Of a stretch of DNA of 64,000 nucleotides, positions 41,746 through 55,049 are shown in pieces. Below the pieces are notes generated by a model. That model was not told where the DNA came from and made no database searches. It worked only from the letters and a program-made list of their open reading frames with translations. This DNA comes from Burkholderiales bacterium RIFCSPHIGHO2_12_FULL_69_20 (GTDB lineage: Bacteria > Pseudomonadota > Gammaproteobacteria > Burkholderiales > Burkholderiaceae_C), in assembly GCA_001770815.1 (NCBI GenBank), contig MESD01000023.1:40654-104653 (forward strand), given 5' to 3'. The stretch's first letter is position 1, and the number at the start of each line of letters is the position of its first letter. The position numbers and the translations under genes were made by a program.

Positions 41746-43122
41746 TCAGCGCTCGCGGCCGGCCCGTTGCAGCAGTCGGGTCAACGGCGACAGCCAGTAG
41801 TCGAGCGGTGTGCGTGCGCGGGTGGTGATGAAGACCTCCACCTCCATGCCCGCGGTCAGCGGCAGCGCGGTGGGGCCCAGTTCCAGCCAGACGATGAACG
41901 GCGCCGCAGCCGCCGCGCCGGGCGCCGCAGCGCTGGCCTCGGCAGCGTCGGGGCCCGCGCTGCGGTCGGCGCCCACCAGCACCACGCGCGCCGGCAGCAG
42001 CGGTGTCTCGCGCGACGCAAACGCGGTGATGCGCACATCGGCAGTGGCGCCGATCCCCACGTCGGCCAGGTCGGCGGGCCGCAGCCGGGCTTGCACACGC
42101 AGGCGCGCGTCGGTCGGCAGGATGTCGAGCAGCGGCTGGCCGGCTCCGACCACGCTGCCTGGGCCCAACGGGCGCAAGTCGACCACCCGGCCGTCGATCG
42201 GCGCGGTGACCGTCAACTTCTGCCAGCGGCCATCGGCAGCACGGCGGCGCACCACCAGGTCGGCCAGACGGCGCTCGGCCTCGGCCAGGTCGCGTGCGTT
42301 GTCGCGGGCCAGGCGCAGCGGTTCGCTGCGCCGCAGGCCGGTCAGCTCTTCGCGCCGGTCCAGGGCCTCCCCCAGCATGCCGCGCTGGGCGTGCAGCCGG
42401 CTCTCGGCCTCCTGGACAACGCGCCGCAGACCCAGCAGCCGCGTGTCGCTGACAAACCCGTCGCCGGCCAACTGCTGGTTGCGCTGCAGTTCGTCGTGCG
42501 CCAGTGCCAGCGCGGCGGCGTCGGCGGCGGCGGCATGTTCGAGTGAGGCCACCCGCCGGGCGGCCTCGCGCTGTTGGCGGTTGATTTGGTCGATCGCCGC
42601 CTGCTGCTGCTGCCAACTGCTGACCAGCAGGCGCGCTTCCTGGGCCTGCAATGCAGGCGGAGCGCCTGGTGTGGCGGGCAGCGGTTGCGGTCCGGCGCGG
42701 TGCTCGGGTGTCCAGGCGGCCAGCCGGCGCAAGCGTTCGACGCGCACGCGTTCGCCCGCCTCGGCTTCGGCCAGCGCGTCGCGCTGGGCCACGGTGTCGG
42801 GGTCGTCCAGCGTGGCCAGCAGGGCACCGGCACGCAGCGCCTGCCCTTCATGCAGCGGCCATTGACGCAGCACCCCGGTGGCGCCGGCGAGCACGACCAC
42901 GCGCTGGGCCACCGGCCGAAGTGTGCCGGTGGCAATCACCGCACCGGATACCGGGGCCAGCGCGACCCACAGGCCCAGGCCCACCACCAGCAGGATCAGC
43001 GCAGCCAGGCCTGCGCGAATCTCGCGGCCGATGGCGGGTGCGTGTCCGGCGGTGTCGGGCGCAGCCTTGAGGTTTGTCGCGAAGGCGGGCAGTTCGTCCC
43101 CGGGGGGTGCGCGGCGGTTCAT
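41746..43122 (-). CDS. HlyD family type I secretion periplasmic adaptor (membrane fusion protein)
   Basis: One TM, 'SGAVIATGTLRPVAQRVVVLAGATGVLRQWPLHEGQALRAGALLATLDD', coiled coil, C-terminal beta domain; start overlaps stop of the ABC gene (ATGA). Confidence 0.9.
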   Translation of the reverse strand: MNRRAPPGDELPAFATNLKAAPDTAGHAPAIGREIRAGLAALILLVVGLGLWVALAPVSGAVIATGTLRPVAQRVVVLAGATGVLRQWPLHEGQALRAGALLATLDDPDTVAQRDALAEAEAGERVRVERLRRLAAWTPEHRAGPQPLPATPGAPPALQAQEARLLVSSWQQQQAAIDQINRQQREAARRVASLEHAAAADAAALALAHDELQRNQQLAGDGFVSDTRLLGLRRVVQEAESRLHAQRGMLGEALDRREELTGLRRSEPLRLARDNARDLAEAERRLADLVVRRRAADGRWQKLTVTAPIDGRVVDLRPLGPGSVVGAGQPLLDILPTDARLRVQARLRPADLADVGIGATADVRITAFASRETPLLPARVVLVGADRSAGPDAAEASAAAPGAAAAAPFIVWLELGPTALPLTAGMEVEVFITTRARTPLDYWLSPLTRLLQRAGRER

Positions 43123-44840
43123 GTCGGCGCCTCCGTGGGCATGCCGAGCTGACGTGCGACGTCGGTTGCTGGTCCGTCGGCCAGCAACTGGCCATCGCGC
43201 AGCACCAGCCAGCGCGGCGCCAGCCGTGCCCACGACTGTCGACCGGTGAGGATCAGCACGGTGGCACCAGCCGCCCCCAGGGTCTCTATGGCCTGGCGCA
43301 GCACGCGTGCGCTGTCGCCGTCGGTGACAGCGCCGGGTTCGTCGATCACGACCAGCTGCGGCTGCGTGTACAGCAGGCGCGCCAACGACAGGCCGCGCCA
43401 CTGGTGCGCCGATGGCTCGAAGGCACCACGCGCAAGCCGCGTATCGAAGCCGGCAGGCAATCGCTCGATCCAGGCGGCCACGCCTGCTGCCGTTGCGGCA
43501 TCGCCCAGCGCGCGAGTGTCCGCCGTTGAGCCGCAGGCGATCAGTTCGGCGATCGTGCCCTCGGCTGGCGCTGGATCGGCATGCCACCAGCCGCGGCGCG
43601 GTGCATCACCCTGCGCCTCGCGCTGGCGCCAGCCCCGGCCGTCGACCAGTACCTGCCCCAGGCCTGGATCGACCAGCCCCAGCAGCAAGCGCCCCAGCGT
43701 GGTCTTGCCCGCGGCGGCGGGACCGATCACCGCAATCCGTTCACCTGGCGCGATCTCCAGGTTCAGTCCCTTGAGCAAGGGTTTGGCTGCACCTGGCCAG
43801 CCCAGGCTGGCGTCGCTGACGCGCAGCCGCGGCACAGCGGGCGCGCCGGCCCCGCCGGTGGCAGCCGGTGCTGACCAGGCCTGCCCGCCGGCCAAGGCCT
43901 GCTGCTGCTGAAGCAGCGCCGCCAGCCGCTGTGCTGCAGGCCAGGCTTCGCGCAGTGGCCGCCAGCCATGCTGCAGGGCTTCCAGCGGCCCGAGCAGGCG
44001 GCCGAACAGCATGGTGGCGCCGATCATCACCCCAGGGGTGAGATCGCCGCCGATCACCAACCACGCGCCGGCCGCCAGCAGCAGCGCCTGCAGCACCTGC
44101 TTCAAGCCGCGCAACAGCGCAGCAAAGCCCGCGGTGCCTGCTTGCAGTGCGGTGGTGCGCTGCATCCAGCGGTCGCGCAGGCGCTGTGCACGTTGCAGCA
44201 ACGCGGGCAGCGCGTTGTGGACTCGCCATCCCTCGGCCTGGCGTGGCAATGCTTCCAGGGCCTGTGCCTGATCGATGGCCAGGGCGGTGGCTTCTGCAAC
44301 GGCACGGCGCTGCAGCGCATCCTGGGTGGCGATCAAGGCCAGTACCAGCAGCACGCCAACGACCGCCACGGCCCCCAGCACCGGGTGCAGCAGCGCCAGT
44401 GCTGCCAGCACCAGCGGCAGCCAGGGTGCATCGAACAGCGCCACCAGCGGTGGGCCGCCCAGTGCCTGCCGCAGCAGTTGCAGGTCGCGCGCCGGACCAG
44501 ACGAGCCGGCCGACGCGGTCGCCGCGTGGCGCAGCACCAGCGGCGACAGGCGCAGATCGAGCTCGGCGGCCAGGTGCTGCAGCAGGCGCTGGCGCGCAGC
44601 GTCCAGCGCCACCCAGATGCCCAGTGCGAACAGCGTGACGGCCAGCAACAGCGCCAAGGTATCGCCACTGCGGCTGGCCAGCACACGATCGTAGACCTGG
44701 ATGGAGAACAGCGCCGGCACCAGCGCCAGCAGGCTGGCCAGCCCACTGAACAGCGCCACCGCGCCCAGTGCGCGCCGCAACACCGGCACGGCATCGACCA
44801 AGAGGCGCAACGGTGCGCCTCGGCCCAGCGGGCCTGTCAC
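43119..44840 (-). CDS. Type I secretion system permease/ATPase (PrtD-like ABC transporter) with degenerate NBD motifs
   Basis: 'PALFSIQVYDRVLASRSGDTLALLLAVTLFALGIW', 'LFDAPWLPLVLAALALLHPVLG'; Walker A GPAAAGKTT. Confidence 0.85.
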   Translation of the reverse strand: MTGPLGRGAPLRLLVDAVPVLRRALGAVALFSGLASLLALVPALFSIQVYDRVLASRSGDTLALLLAVTLFALGIWVALDAARQRLLQHLAAELDLRLSPLVLRHAATASAGSSGPARDLQLLRQALGGPPLVALFDAPWLPLVLAALALLHPVLGAVAVVGVLLVLALIATQDALQRRAVAEATALAIDQAQALEALPRQAEGWRVHNALPALLQRAQRLRDRWMQRTTALQAGTAGFAALLRGLKQVLQALLLAAGAWLVIGGDLTPGVMIGATMLFGRLLGPLEALQHGWRPLREAWPAAQRLAALLQQQQALAGGQAWSAPAATGGAGAPAVPRLRVSDASLGWPGAAKPLLKGLNLEIAPGERIAVIGPAAAGKTTLGRLLLGLVDPGLGQVLVDGRGWRQREAQGDAPRRGWWHADPAPAEGTIAELIACGSTADTRALGDAATAAGVAAWIERLPAGFDTRLARGAFEPSAHQWRGLSLARLLYTQPQLVVIDEPGAVTDGDSARVLRQAIETLGAAGATVLILTGRQSWARLAPRWLVLRDGQLLADGPATDVARQLGMPTEAPT

Positions 44841-44867
44841 GGCCGGCAGCGCGCGCGGCGCGACCGG

Positions 44868-46313
44868 TCAATACGCATTCGGGTCGTCGATGACGCTGAA
44901 CAGCGTCATCCAGAGGATGCGCAGGTCCAGTGCCAGCGACCAGTTGTTGATGTACTCCAGGTCGTACCGGATGCGGTTGGCCATCTTGTCAGGGGTGCTG
45001 GTCTCGCCACGGCAGCCGTTGACCTGCGCCCAGCCGGTGATGCCCGGTCGTACCTTGTGGCGCAGCATGTAGCCCTCGATCTTGCGGCGGTGGGACTCAT
45101 TCAGCGCCACCGGGTGCGGCCGCGGTCCGACGATGGACATGCGACCCTGCAGCACATTGATGAGTTGTGGCAGCTCGTCGAGCGAGGTGCGGCGCAGGAA
45201 GGCACCGAGTGGCGTGACCCGCGCATCACCCTTTCGGGCCTGGGTGAATGCCGCCTTGCCGTCTTCGGTGACGCTCATCGTGCGGAATTTGTAGACCAGG
45301 ATCTCGCGACCGTCCAGGCCATACCGCTTTTGCCGGAACAACGCGGGGCCAGGCGACGAGCGCCGAACCGCCAGCGCGATGCCCAGCATCGGCAGCGCCA
45401 GCAGCAGCAGCAGCAGGCTGGCGCCAACCAGGTCGAACAGCCGCTTCGACAGGCCCGAGCCCCCGTGGTGCGGGGTATCGACCAGGCTGATCATCGGGAT
45501 GCCACGGAACACTTCCCAGCGCGCCGACAACAGGCCGAAGGCATCGAAGTTGGGCACGTACATCACCGTCACGGTGGAATCGCGCAGCGCATGGATCAGT
45601 GCGCGGATGCGCAACTCGGCGCGCAGTGGCAGCGCGATGAATACGATGTCGAGCTCACCGGCCGTGGCACGGCGCACCAGCTCATCGAGTGTGCCTGCGA
45701 TCGGCATCTCGCGGATCATCCGGTCGTCGTCGGGGCGCCGGTCGTCGAAGATGCCGACCAGCCTGATACCCATCCAGGTGCTGGCGACCACTTGCTCGAC
45801 GATCGCCTGTCCGGTCGGATTGGCCCCGACGATGGCTGCCAGCCGATAGTTGGCGCCACCGCGGCGCAATCCGCGCAAGCCCAGCCGCAAGGCGATACGG
45901 GCCGACAACATCAGCGCCAGCGTGAGAACCAGCCACACCACCAGCACGCCGCGTGACAACTTGGCCTGTGACTCCAGCAGGAAGGCCAGCACCGCCAGCC
46001 CAGTGGCGGCGACCAGCCAGCACCAGGCATTTCGCCGCAATTCGGCGCCCAGCGAAGCCACGCGCCAGGTACGGTACAGCGGCCATTGGCCCGCGGCGAT
46101 GGTGAACAACGCCACTGCCACCAGCCCGGTGACCATGTCGTCGTCACGCCAGCCGATGCCTTCGGCCAGCTGTGCCAGCCACAGGCCGAGGAAGATCCAG
46201 GCCAGATCGACCAGACGGAACAATTCCACCAGCGTGGCACCGTGGCTGTGCACCCAGCCCCGAGACCGGCCCGGGCCGAAGGGGTCAACCATGTTGCGCC
46301 GCCCCGGTGCCAA
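44868..46313 (-). CDS. Undecaprenyl-phosphate glucose phosphotransferase (WcaJ-like)
   Basis: CoA-binding-like middle domain '[18 protein letters not shown]'; C-terminal '[16 protein letters not shown]', '[10 protein letters not shown]', '[26 protein letters not shown]', '[12 protein letters not shown]'. Confidence 0.95.
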   Translation of the reverse strand: MAPGRRNMVDPFGPGRSRGWVHSHGATLVELFRLVDLAWIFLGLWLAQLAEGIGWRDDDMVTGLVAVALFTIAAGQWPLYRTWRVASLGAELRRNAWCWLVAATGLAVLAFLLESQAKLSRGVLVVWLVLTLALMLSARIALRLGLRGLRRGGANYRLAAIVGANPTGQAIVEQVVASTWMGIRLVGIFDDRRPDDDRMIREMPIAGTLDELVRRATAGELDIVFIALPLRAELRIRALIHALRDSTVTVMYVPNFDAFGLLSARWEVFRGIPMISLVDTPHHGGSGLSKRLFDLVGASLLLLLLALPMLGIALAVRRSSPGPALFRQKRYGLDGREILVYKFRTMSVTEDGKAAFTQARKGDARVTPLGAFLRRTSLDELPQLINVLQGRMSIVGPRPHPVALNESHRRKIEGYMLRHKVRPGITGWAQVNGCRGETSTPDKMANRIRYDLEYINNWSLALDLRILWMTLFSVIDDPNAY

Positions 46314-47157
46314 CCGGCTTGCCCACCAGCGCCATCACCCAGGGATTAAAACCGGTGCCCCACAGCGCACGAGGCAGGTGGCGCACATAGGCATTGGCCA
46401 GGCCTTGCAGCGCGCCGTGCGCCCGACCGAAGCTGAGAAAGCCTTCGACCGATTGCGGCTGCAGCGTGTGCGGCAGGCCGGCCAGGTAGCGCCGCACGTC
46501 GGCGTGGTTCCACAGAAAGTAAGCGCCCCAGGTGCGGTGCACCGACAGCCCCACGTGACGCGACAACCAGCGCTCAAGCGCCGACGACTGCGTGTCCAGG
46601 TCGTGCGCGGCATCGACCGGGAAGCCCCGGTTGGGGCCGGCCACCAGCATCGCACCACCTGGCCGCACGACGCGGAAGATCTCGCGCAGCCACTGCTGTC
46701 GCACCGCGTGGTAATCGGGCCGCCGGTCGGAATGGCCGTTGGTGGTGCCGATGTGCTCAATCACACCTAGCGTGTAGACAAAGTCGATCGCGTTGTCGGC
46801 AAACGGCAGCCGCAGTCGGTCGGGATCGATCACGAACATGCGCTCGGCTGACAAATCCAGCCGCTGCCAGTGGCGGTGAAGCCCGGGCAGATCGACCCCG
46901 TAGGCCTCAAACCCCTGTTGCTCGAAGGTGCGCACCATGGTGCCGACACCACAACCGACGTCGAGCACGCGCCGCGCACCCAGTGCCCGGGCGCGCGGCA
47001 TCAGATAGTCCAGGGTCTTGCGGGCGTTCACCGCTTCTTGTGCGGCGGCGTAATCGTCGGTGGTCACATCCGGCGCTGCTGCGGGGTCACCCACCACCAA
47101 GCTGCGGTAGCGGCCGTGCCAGCCTCTCACGCCGCTGAAGTCGAGCACCTTGTCCAT
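46285..47157 (-). CDS. Class I SAM-dependent methyltransferase
   Basis: 'RRVLDVGCGVGTMVRTFEQQGFEAYGVD', 'DFVYTLGVIEHIGTTNG'. Confidence 0.87.
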   Translation of the reverse strand: MDKVLDFSGVRGWHGRYRSLVVGDPAAAPDVTTDDYAAAQEAVNARKTLDYLMPRARALGARRVLDVGCGVGTMVRTFEQQGFEAYGVDLPGLHRHWQRLDLSAERMFVIDPDRLRLPFADNAIDFVYTLGVIEHIGTTNGHSDRRPDYHAVRQQWLREIFRVVRPGGAMLVAGPNRGFPVDAAHDLDTQSSALERWLSRHVGLSVHRTWGAYFLWNHADVRRYLAGLPHTLQPQSVEGFLSFGRAHGALQGLANAYVRHLPRALWGTGFNPWVMALVGKPVGTGAAQHG

Positions 47158-47161
47158 CGCT

Positions 47162-48337
47162 TCACCCCCGCCCGAGCACGCGACGTACGGCGGCGATCAC
47201 GTCGCTGACATCGTTGTCGGACAGCCGCGCCGAAATGGGCAGGCTGACGGTCTGCCGGCCGACGCGCGTGGCCACCGGCGTGGTGTGCGGACCCCAGCCC
47301 AGCGTGCGCTCGTAATACGGGTGCTCGGTGACCGACAGGTAGTGCACGCCCACGCCGATGCCCTGGGCCGTCATCGCGTCCAGAAAGCGGTCGCGCGGCA
47401 GGCCGCAGACGGCCTCATCGATCAGCAGCGTGTAAAGGTGCAGGCCATGACGCGTGTGCGGCGCTGCAGCGGCCGGGCACACCACCGGCAAGTCGGCGAA
47501 GGCCTCGTCGTAGCGCCGCCAGATCTGCTGGCGGCGCTGCCAATAGCGCTCGACCCGACCGAGTTGGCGCAGCCCCAGCGCTGCCTGAAGGTCCATCATG
47601 TTGTATTTGAAGCCGGCCTCGACCACCTGGTAGTGCTTGAACCCTTCGTCGCCGAAACGTTTCCAGGCGTCCTTGCTCATGCCGTGCAGGCCCAGCACCT
47701 TGATGCGCGCAGCGTCGACCTCGTCGCGAGCAAGCACCATGCCACCCTCACCGGTGATGATGTTCTTCGTGACGTAGAAACTCAGGCAACCAAAGGCGCC
47801 AAAGGTACCTGCCGCGCGGCCGCGCCAGGTGGTCTCGATCGCGTGGGCGCAGTCCTCGATCAGTGTCAAACCGTGCCTCGTCGTGATGGCGGTGAGGGCG
47901 TCCATGTCACAGGACCGTCCGGCAAAGTGCACCGGCAATACGACCTTGGTGCGGGGCGTGATCGCTGCGTCGATCTGGTTCGGATCGATGTTGAAACTGT
48001 CGGGCTCGATGTCGACCAGCACCGGGGTGGCGCCCGTGTGCAGGATGGCGTTGACTGTGGCGCAGAAAGTCATCGGGGTGGTGATCACCTCGTCGCCCGG
48101 TCCCACACCGGAGGCGAGCAGCGCCAGATGCAACGCTGCCGTGCACGAGTTCAGGGCCACGGCGTGCGGACTGCCTTTGTAGGCGGCCATCGCGGTCTCG
48201 AACTGGGCTACGCGCGGTCCGGTACCAATCCAGCCGCTGCGCAGCGTGGCCACCACCTCGGCGATGTCTTCTTCCTCTATCGCTGGTGCACCAAAGACCA
48301 GAAACCGATCCTTGGCCCGGATGGCCTCGCTATTCAT
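47162..48337 (-). CDS. DegT/DnrJ/EryC1/StrS family sugar aminotransferase
   Basis: 'VVATLRSGWIGTGPRVAQFE', 'VVLPVHFAGRSCDMDAL', 'CLSFYVTKNIITGEGGM' PLP-Lys region. Confidence 0.94.
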   Translation of the reverse strand: MNSEAIRAKDRFLVFGAPAIEEEDIAEVVATLRSGWIGTGPRVAQFETAMAAYKGSPHAVALNSCTAALHLALLASGVGPGDEVITTPMTFCATVNAILHTGATPVLVDIEPDSFNIDPNQIDAAITPRTKVVLPVHFAGRSCDMDALTAITTRHGLTLIEDCAHAIETTWRGRAAGTFGAFGCLSFYVTKNIITGEGGMVLARDEVDAARIKVLGLHGMSKDAWKRFGDEGFKHYQVVEAGFKYNMMDLQAALGLRQLGRVERYWQRRQQIWRRYDEAFADLPVVCPAAAAPHTRHGLHLYTLLIDEAVCGLPRDRFLDAMTAQGIGVGVHYLSVTEHPYYERTLGWGPHTTPVATRVGRQTVSLPISARLSDNDVSDVIAAVRRVLGRG

Positions 48338-48442
48338 CTAGTGTCCCAACCGATGTCTGTGCTGACGGACCCCGGGATGGGCCGTGCAAGCAGGCACTGT
48401 AGCCTGCGACCGCCCTGGCGCGTCAACCCCGTACCGGTGGGA

Positions 48443-48465
48443 CGCCCCCCGCATTTTGGGGGGCG
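48443..48465. other. GC-rich perfect hairpin in recQ/degT intergenic region
   Basis: CGCCCCCC-GCATTTT-GGGGGGCG. Confidence 0.4.
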
Positions 48466-48595
48466 CGCGGCGGCGATTGGCTTGTGGTCGGGCGCATCGT
48501 TGTCGCCGTGCGCTGTGACCGCAACCGTGCGCTGGCCATGATCTTGTACAGCTGGCGAGCGGCGATTCCAGGCGCCTCGTTACCATCGCGGCTCC

Positions 48596-50533
48596 ATGCC
48601 CAGCACCCGCACCGCGCCCGCCGCTTCGTCCATCGCTACGTCCACCAGCACCGATCCGCTGGCCATCCTGCAGCAGGTGTTCGGCTACGGCGCCTTCCGC
48701 GGCCAGCAGGGCGCCATCATCGGGCGGGTGTGCGGCGGCGGCGACGCGCTGGTGCTGATGCCCACCGGCGGCGGCAAGAGCCTGTGCTACCAGGTGCCGG
48801 CGATCGCCCGCCACCGCGGCGGCCACGGCGTCACGCTGGTGGTCAGCCCGCTGATCGCGCTGATGCACGACCAGGTCGGCGCGCTCGATGAGGCGGGCGT
48901 CAAGTCGGCCTTCCTGAACAGCTCGCTCGAAGGCGATGAGGCGCGCCGCGTCGAGCGCGACCTGCTGGCCGGCACGCTGGTGCTGCTGTACGCCGCGCCC
49001 GAGCGCATCCTCACGCCGCGCTTCCTGGCGATGCTCGACTCGCTGCACGCGCGTGGGCTGCTCAGCCTGATCGCCATCGACGAGGCGCACTGCGTCAGCC
49101 AGTGGGGCCACGATTTCCGCGAAGAGTACCTGGGCCTGTCGCAGCTGCACGAGCGTTTTGCCGACGTGCCGCGCATCGCGTTGACCGCCACCGCCGACGC
49201 CCACACCCGCGCCGACATCGTCGAGCGGCTGGCGCTCGAATCGGCCGAGCTGTTCGTCGCCAACTTCGACCGCCCCAACATCCGCTACCAGATCGTCGAG
49301 AAGGACGAGCCGCGCAAGCAGCTGCTGCGCTTCCTGCGCGACGAGCACGAGGGCCCAAATGGCATGGACAGCGGCATCGTCTACTGCCAGAGCCGCAAGA
49401 AGGTGGAAGAAACCGCCGCCTGGCTGGCCGACGAGGGCCTCAACGCGCTGCCCTACCACGCCGGGCTGGACGCCAACGTCCGTCGCCGCCATCAAGACCG
49501 CTTCCTGCGCGAAGAGGGCGTGGTAATGGTCGCCACCATCGCTTTCGGCATGGGCATCGACAAGCCCGACGTGCGCTTCGTGGCGCACCTGGATCTGCCC
49601 AAGAACATCGAAGGCTACTACCAGGAGACCGGCCGCGCCGGCCGCGACGGCGCGCCGGCCACCGCCTGGATGGCCTACGGCCTGGCCGACGTGGTCAACC
49701 AGCGCCGCATGATCGACGAGGGTGAGGCCAACGATGATTTCAAGCGCCTGCAGCGCGCCAAGCTCGACGCCCTGCTGGCACTGGCCGAGGCGCACGACTG
49801 CCGGCGTGTGCGGCTGCTGGCCTACTTCGATGAAGACAGCACCCCTTGTGGCAATTGCGACAACTGCCTGCAGCCGCCGGCGGTGTGGGATGCGACCGAC
49901 GCCGCGCGCAAGGCGCTGAGCTGCATCTACCGCTTCCACCAGCAAAGCGGCTTCGGCTTTGGCGCGGGCCACCTGATCGACGTGCTGCGCGGCAAGGTCA
50001 CCGACAAGGTCACGCAGCGGGGCCACGAGCGGCTGTCCACCTTCGGCATCGGCGCCGAGATTGCAGAGCAGCAGTGGCGCGGCGTGCTGCGCCAGCTGAT
50101 CGCGCTGGGCCATGTGGCCAGCGTGGGCGAGTTCAACACGCTGGAGCTGACCGACAGCGCGCGCGCCGTGCTGCGCGGCGAAGTGCCGGTGATGCTGCGG
50201 GTGCCGGCCGATCCGCCGCCGCGCGCGCGCAAGGGCGCGCGCAGCAGCGGCAGCGCCCGCAGCGCGTCGGCCAAGCCGCCGCCGGTGGCGCTGGACGAGC
50301 CCGGCCTGGCGCGCTTTGCCGCGCTCAAGGCCTGGCGCGCCGAGGTGGCGCGCGAGCACAAGCTGCCGCCCTACGTGGTGTTCCACGACGCCACGCTGGC
50401 CGAGATGGCGCGCGAGGCGCCCGACTCGCTCGATGCGCTGGCCGGCATCAGCGGCGTGGGCGCCAAGAAGCTCGAGGCCTACGGGTCGGAATTGCTGCGG
50501 GTGCTGCAGCACACCGTGATCGCCAGCGGCTGA
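48596..50533 (+). CDS. recQ: ATP-dependent DNA helicase RecQ
   Basis: '[41 protein letters not shown]', DEAH '[17 protein letters not shown]', HRDC-like C-terminus. Confidence 0.96.
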   Translation: MPSTRTAPAASSIATSTSTDPLAILQQVFGYGAFRGQQGAIIGRVCGGGDALVLMPTGGGKSLCYQVPAIARHRGGHGVTLVVSPLIALMHDQVGALDEAGVKSAFLNSSLEGDEARRVERDLLAGTLVLLYAAPERILTPRFLAMLDSLHARGLLSLIAIDEAHCVSQWGHDFREEYLGLSQLHERFADVPRIALTATADAHTRADIVERLALESAELFVANFDRPNIRYQIVEKDEPRKQLLRFLRDEHEGPNGMDSGIVYCQSRKKVEETAAWLADEGLNALPYHAGLDANVRRRHQDRFLREEGVVMVATIAFGMGIDKPDVRFVAHLDLPKNIEGYYQETGRAGRDGAPATAWMAYGLADVVNQRRMIDEGEANDDFKRLQRAKLDALLALAEAHDCRRVRLLAYFDEDSTPCGNCDNCLQPPAVWDATDAARKALSCIYRFHQQSGFGFGAGHLIDVLRGKVTDKVTQRGHERLSTFGIGAEIAEQQWRGVLRQLIALGHVASVGEFNTLELTDSARAVLRGEVPVMLRVPADPPPRARKGARSSGSARSASAKPPPVALDEPGLARFAALKAWRAEVAREHKLPPYVVFHDATLAEMAREAPDSLDALAGISGVGAKKLEAYGSELLRVLQHTVIASG

Positions 50534-50561
50534 GCGCGGCGCCAGGCGCAGGCGCTGCGCT

Positions 50562-51323
50562 TCAGTCGCCCTGTGCCGCGGTCTTGAGCGCGGCCATCAG
50601 GGCCGGCATCTGCAGCACGGCGTGGCGCACGTCGGGGGTGTCGAGCACACCCTCGCGCTTGAGCGCCGAGACCAGCCGGCTGGCGGTCTCCACCGTCATG
50701 CCCAGCATCGAGCCCATCTCCTGGCGTGAGGGCAACCACACCTGGCCGTCGGGCTGGCCGAACTCGCTGAGCTTGAGCAGCAGGCGCAGCATGCGCCAGC
50801 GCGCGCTGCCCACGCTCAGCTCGGTGAGCCATTCGTCGGCTTCGTCCAGCGCGGCCTGCCAGCGCTTCATCATGTCGCGCAGCAGTTGCGGTTGTGCGCC
50901 GGACAGCTCGTCGAGCAGCACCCGCGGCAGCCGGCACACCTTCACCGGGGTGCAGGCCAGCGCGTCGGCGGCATAGGTCTGGCCCAGCATCGCCTCCATG
51001 CCGATCAGGTCACCGGGCCCGGCCAACCGCACGATGCGCCGCCCGCCGCGCTCGTTGCCCCGTTCGAGCCGCACCACGCCTTCGCGCACGGTGAAGGCCG
51101 AGGTGCCCGGCGCGTTGGCGGCAAACAGCGGCTGGCCCGGCTCGAAGCGCAGGTCGGGCACGCGGTAGTGGATGTTCTCCAGCGCGGCCGGGTCGAGCAC
51201 GCCGAACAGCGCCAGGCGCCGCACACCGCACTGGATGCAGACGCGCGCCTGCGGGTTGTAGACGGTGGACGCCGCGGCGGAGTGTTCGTACAGCGGGATC
51301 ACGGGGCCGGTGGGTGACTTCAC
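50562..51323 (-). CDS. Crp/Fnr family transcriptional regulator (Fnr-like)
   Basis: '[24 protein letters not shown]', cNMP-binding fold, HTH '[31 protein letters not shown]'. Confidence 0.9.
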   Translation of the reverse strand: MKSPTGPVIPLYEHSAAASTVYNPQARVCIQCGVRRLALFGVLDPAALENIHYRVPDLRFEPGQPLFAANAPGTSAFTVREGVVRLERGNERGGRRIVRLAGPGDLIGMEAMLGQTYAADALACTPVKVCRLPRVLLDELSGAQPQLLRDMMKRWQAALDEADEWLTELSVGSARWRMLRLLLKLSEFGQPDGQVWLPSRQEMGSMLGMTVETASRLVSALKREGVLDTPDVRHAVLQMPALMAALKTAAQGD

Positions 51324-51436
51324 CGCCGCAGTATCGCCGCCCGCCCGATGCGGTCAACGCTTGGCCGAGCGCAACCCTCCCGCCGTCGCCGGGCCGGGTC
51401 GCTATGATGGTCGGTTGCCCTCGCCGTCCGGACCCG

Positions 51437-54517
<3,081 letters not shown>

Positions 54518-54539
54518 ACCGCAGGAACGGCCGTTGCCG

Positions 54540-55049
54540 TCAGGTGCCTGGCAGACCCCGTTGTCCGTCGTTGAACCAGGCGGTGTCGTAGCCCTCAGCG
54601 AGAAGAATCGTCTTCAGCGAACACTGGCCCAGGTCATTGAGCCGACGCACGTACTTCACCAGCGTCTGGGCATCTTCCGTCAGGATGTGGGTGATCGACT
54701 GGCAGACCGCCTGTGCGATCAGCTTCACATCGTCCTTGACGGCGCCTCGGTCATCGCCAGGGTCGCGCCGCAGGTCGCGCATCAACAGGCCGGCGGTCAT
54801 GGCATGGTCGATGTTGAACGGCAGCACCTCGAAGTTGCGCAGTGGCAGATCGGTCACGGCCTGCTTGACCTGGAACTCCGACGCCGCAATGGCCGACAGG
54901 TACAGCGGCACACCGCGTCGCAAGGCCTCGCGCAGATAGTGGATCGCCGCCTCGTGATGCTTGCGGCTGGGATCGGCCAACGAGATCAGATAGCTCGTGT
55001 CGAGCAGGATCGCGCTCAACCCTCGTTCCCCCGCAGGTTGTCCACCCAT
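54540..55049 (-). CDS. PIN domain protein (VapC-like putative RNase)
   Basis: 'AILLDTSYLISLADPSRKHHEAAIHYL', 'LYLSAIAASEF', 'THILTEDAQTL' PIN acidic residues. Confidence 0.8.
   Translation of the reverse strand: MGGQPAGERGLSAILLDTSYLISLADPSRKHHEAAIHYLREALRRGVPLYLSAIAASEFQVKQAVTDLPLRNFEVLPFNIDHAMTAGLLMRDLRRDPGDDRGAVKDDVKLIAQAVCQSITHILTEDAQTLVKYVRRLNDLGQCSLKTILLAEGYDTAWFNDGQRGLPGT

Noticed and set aside
43968-45956. 662-aa plus-strand ORF opposite ABC transporter and WcaJ
   Set aside because: Spans two well-supported minus-strand genes; Gln/Arg/His-rich low-complexity translation typical of antisense frames.
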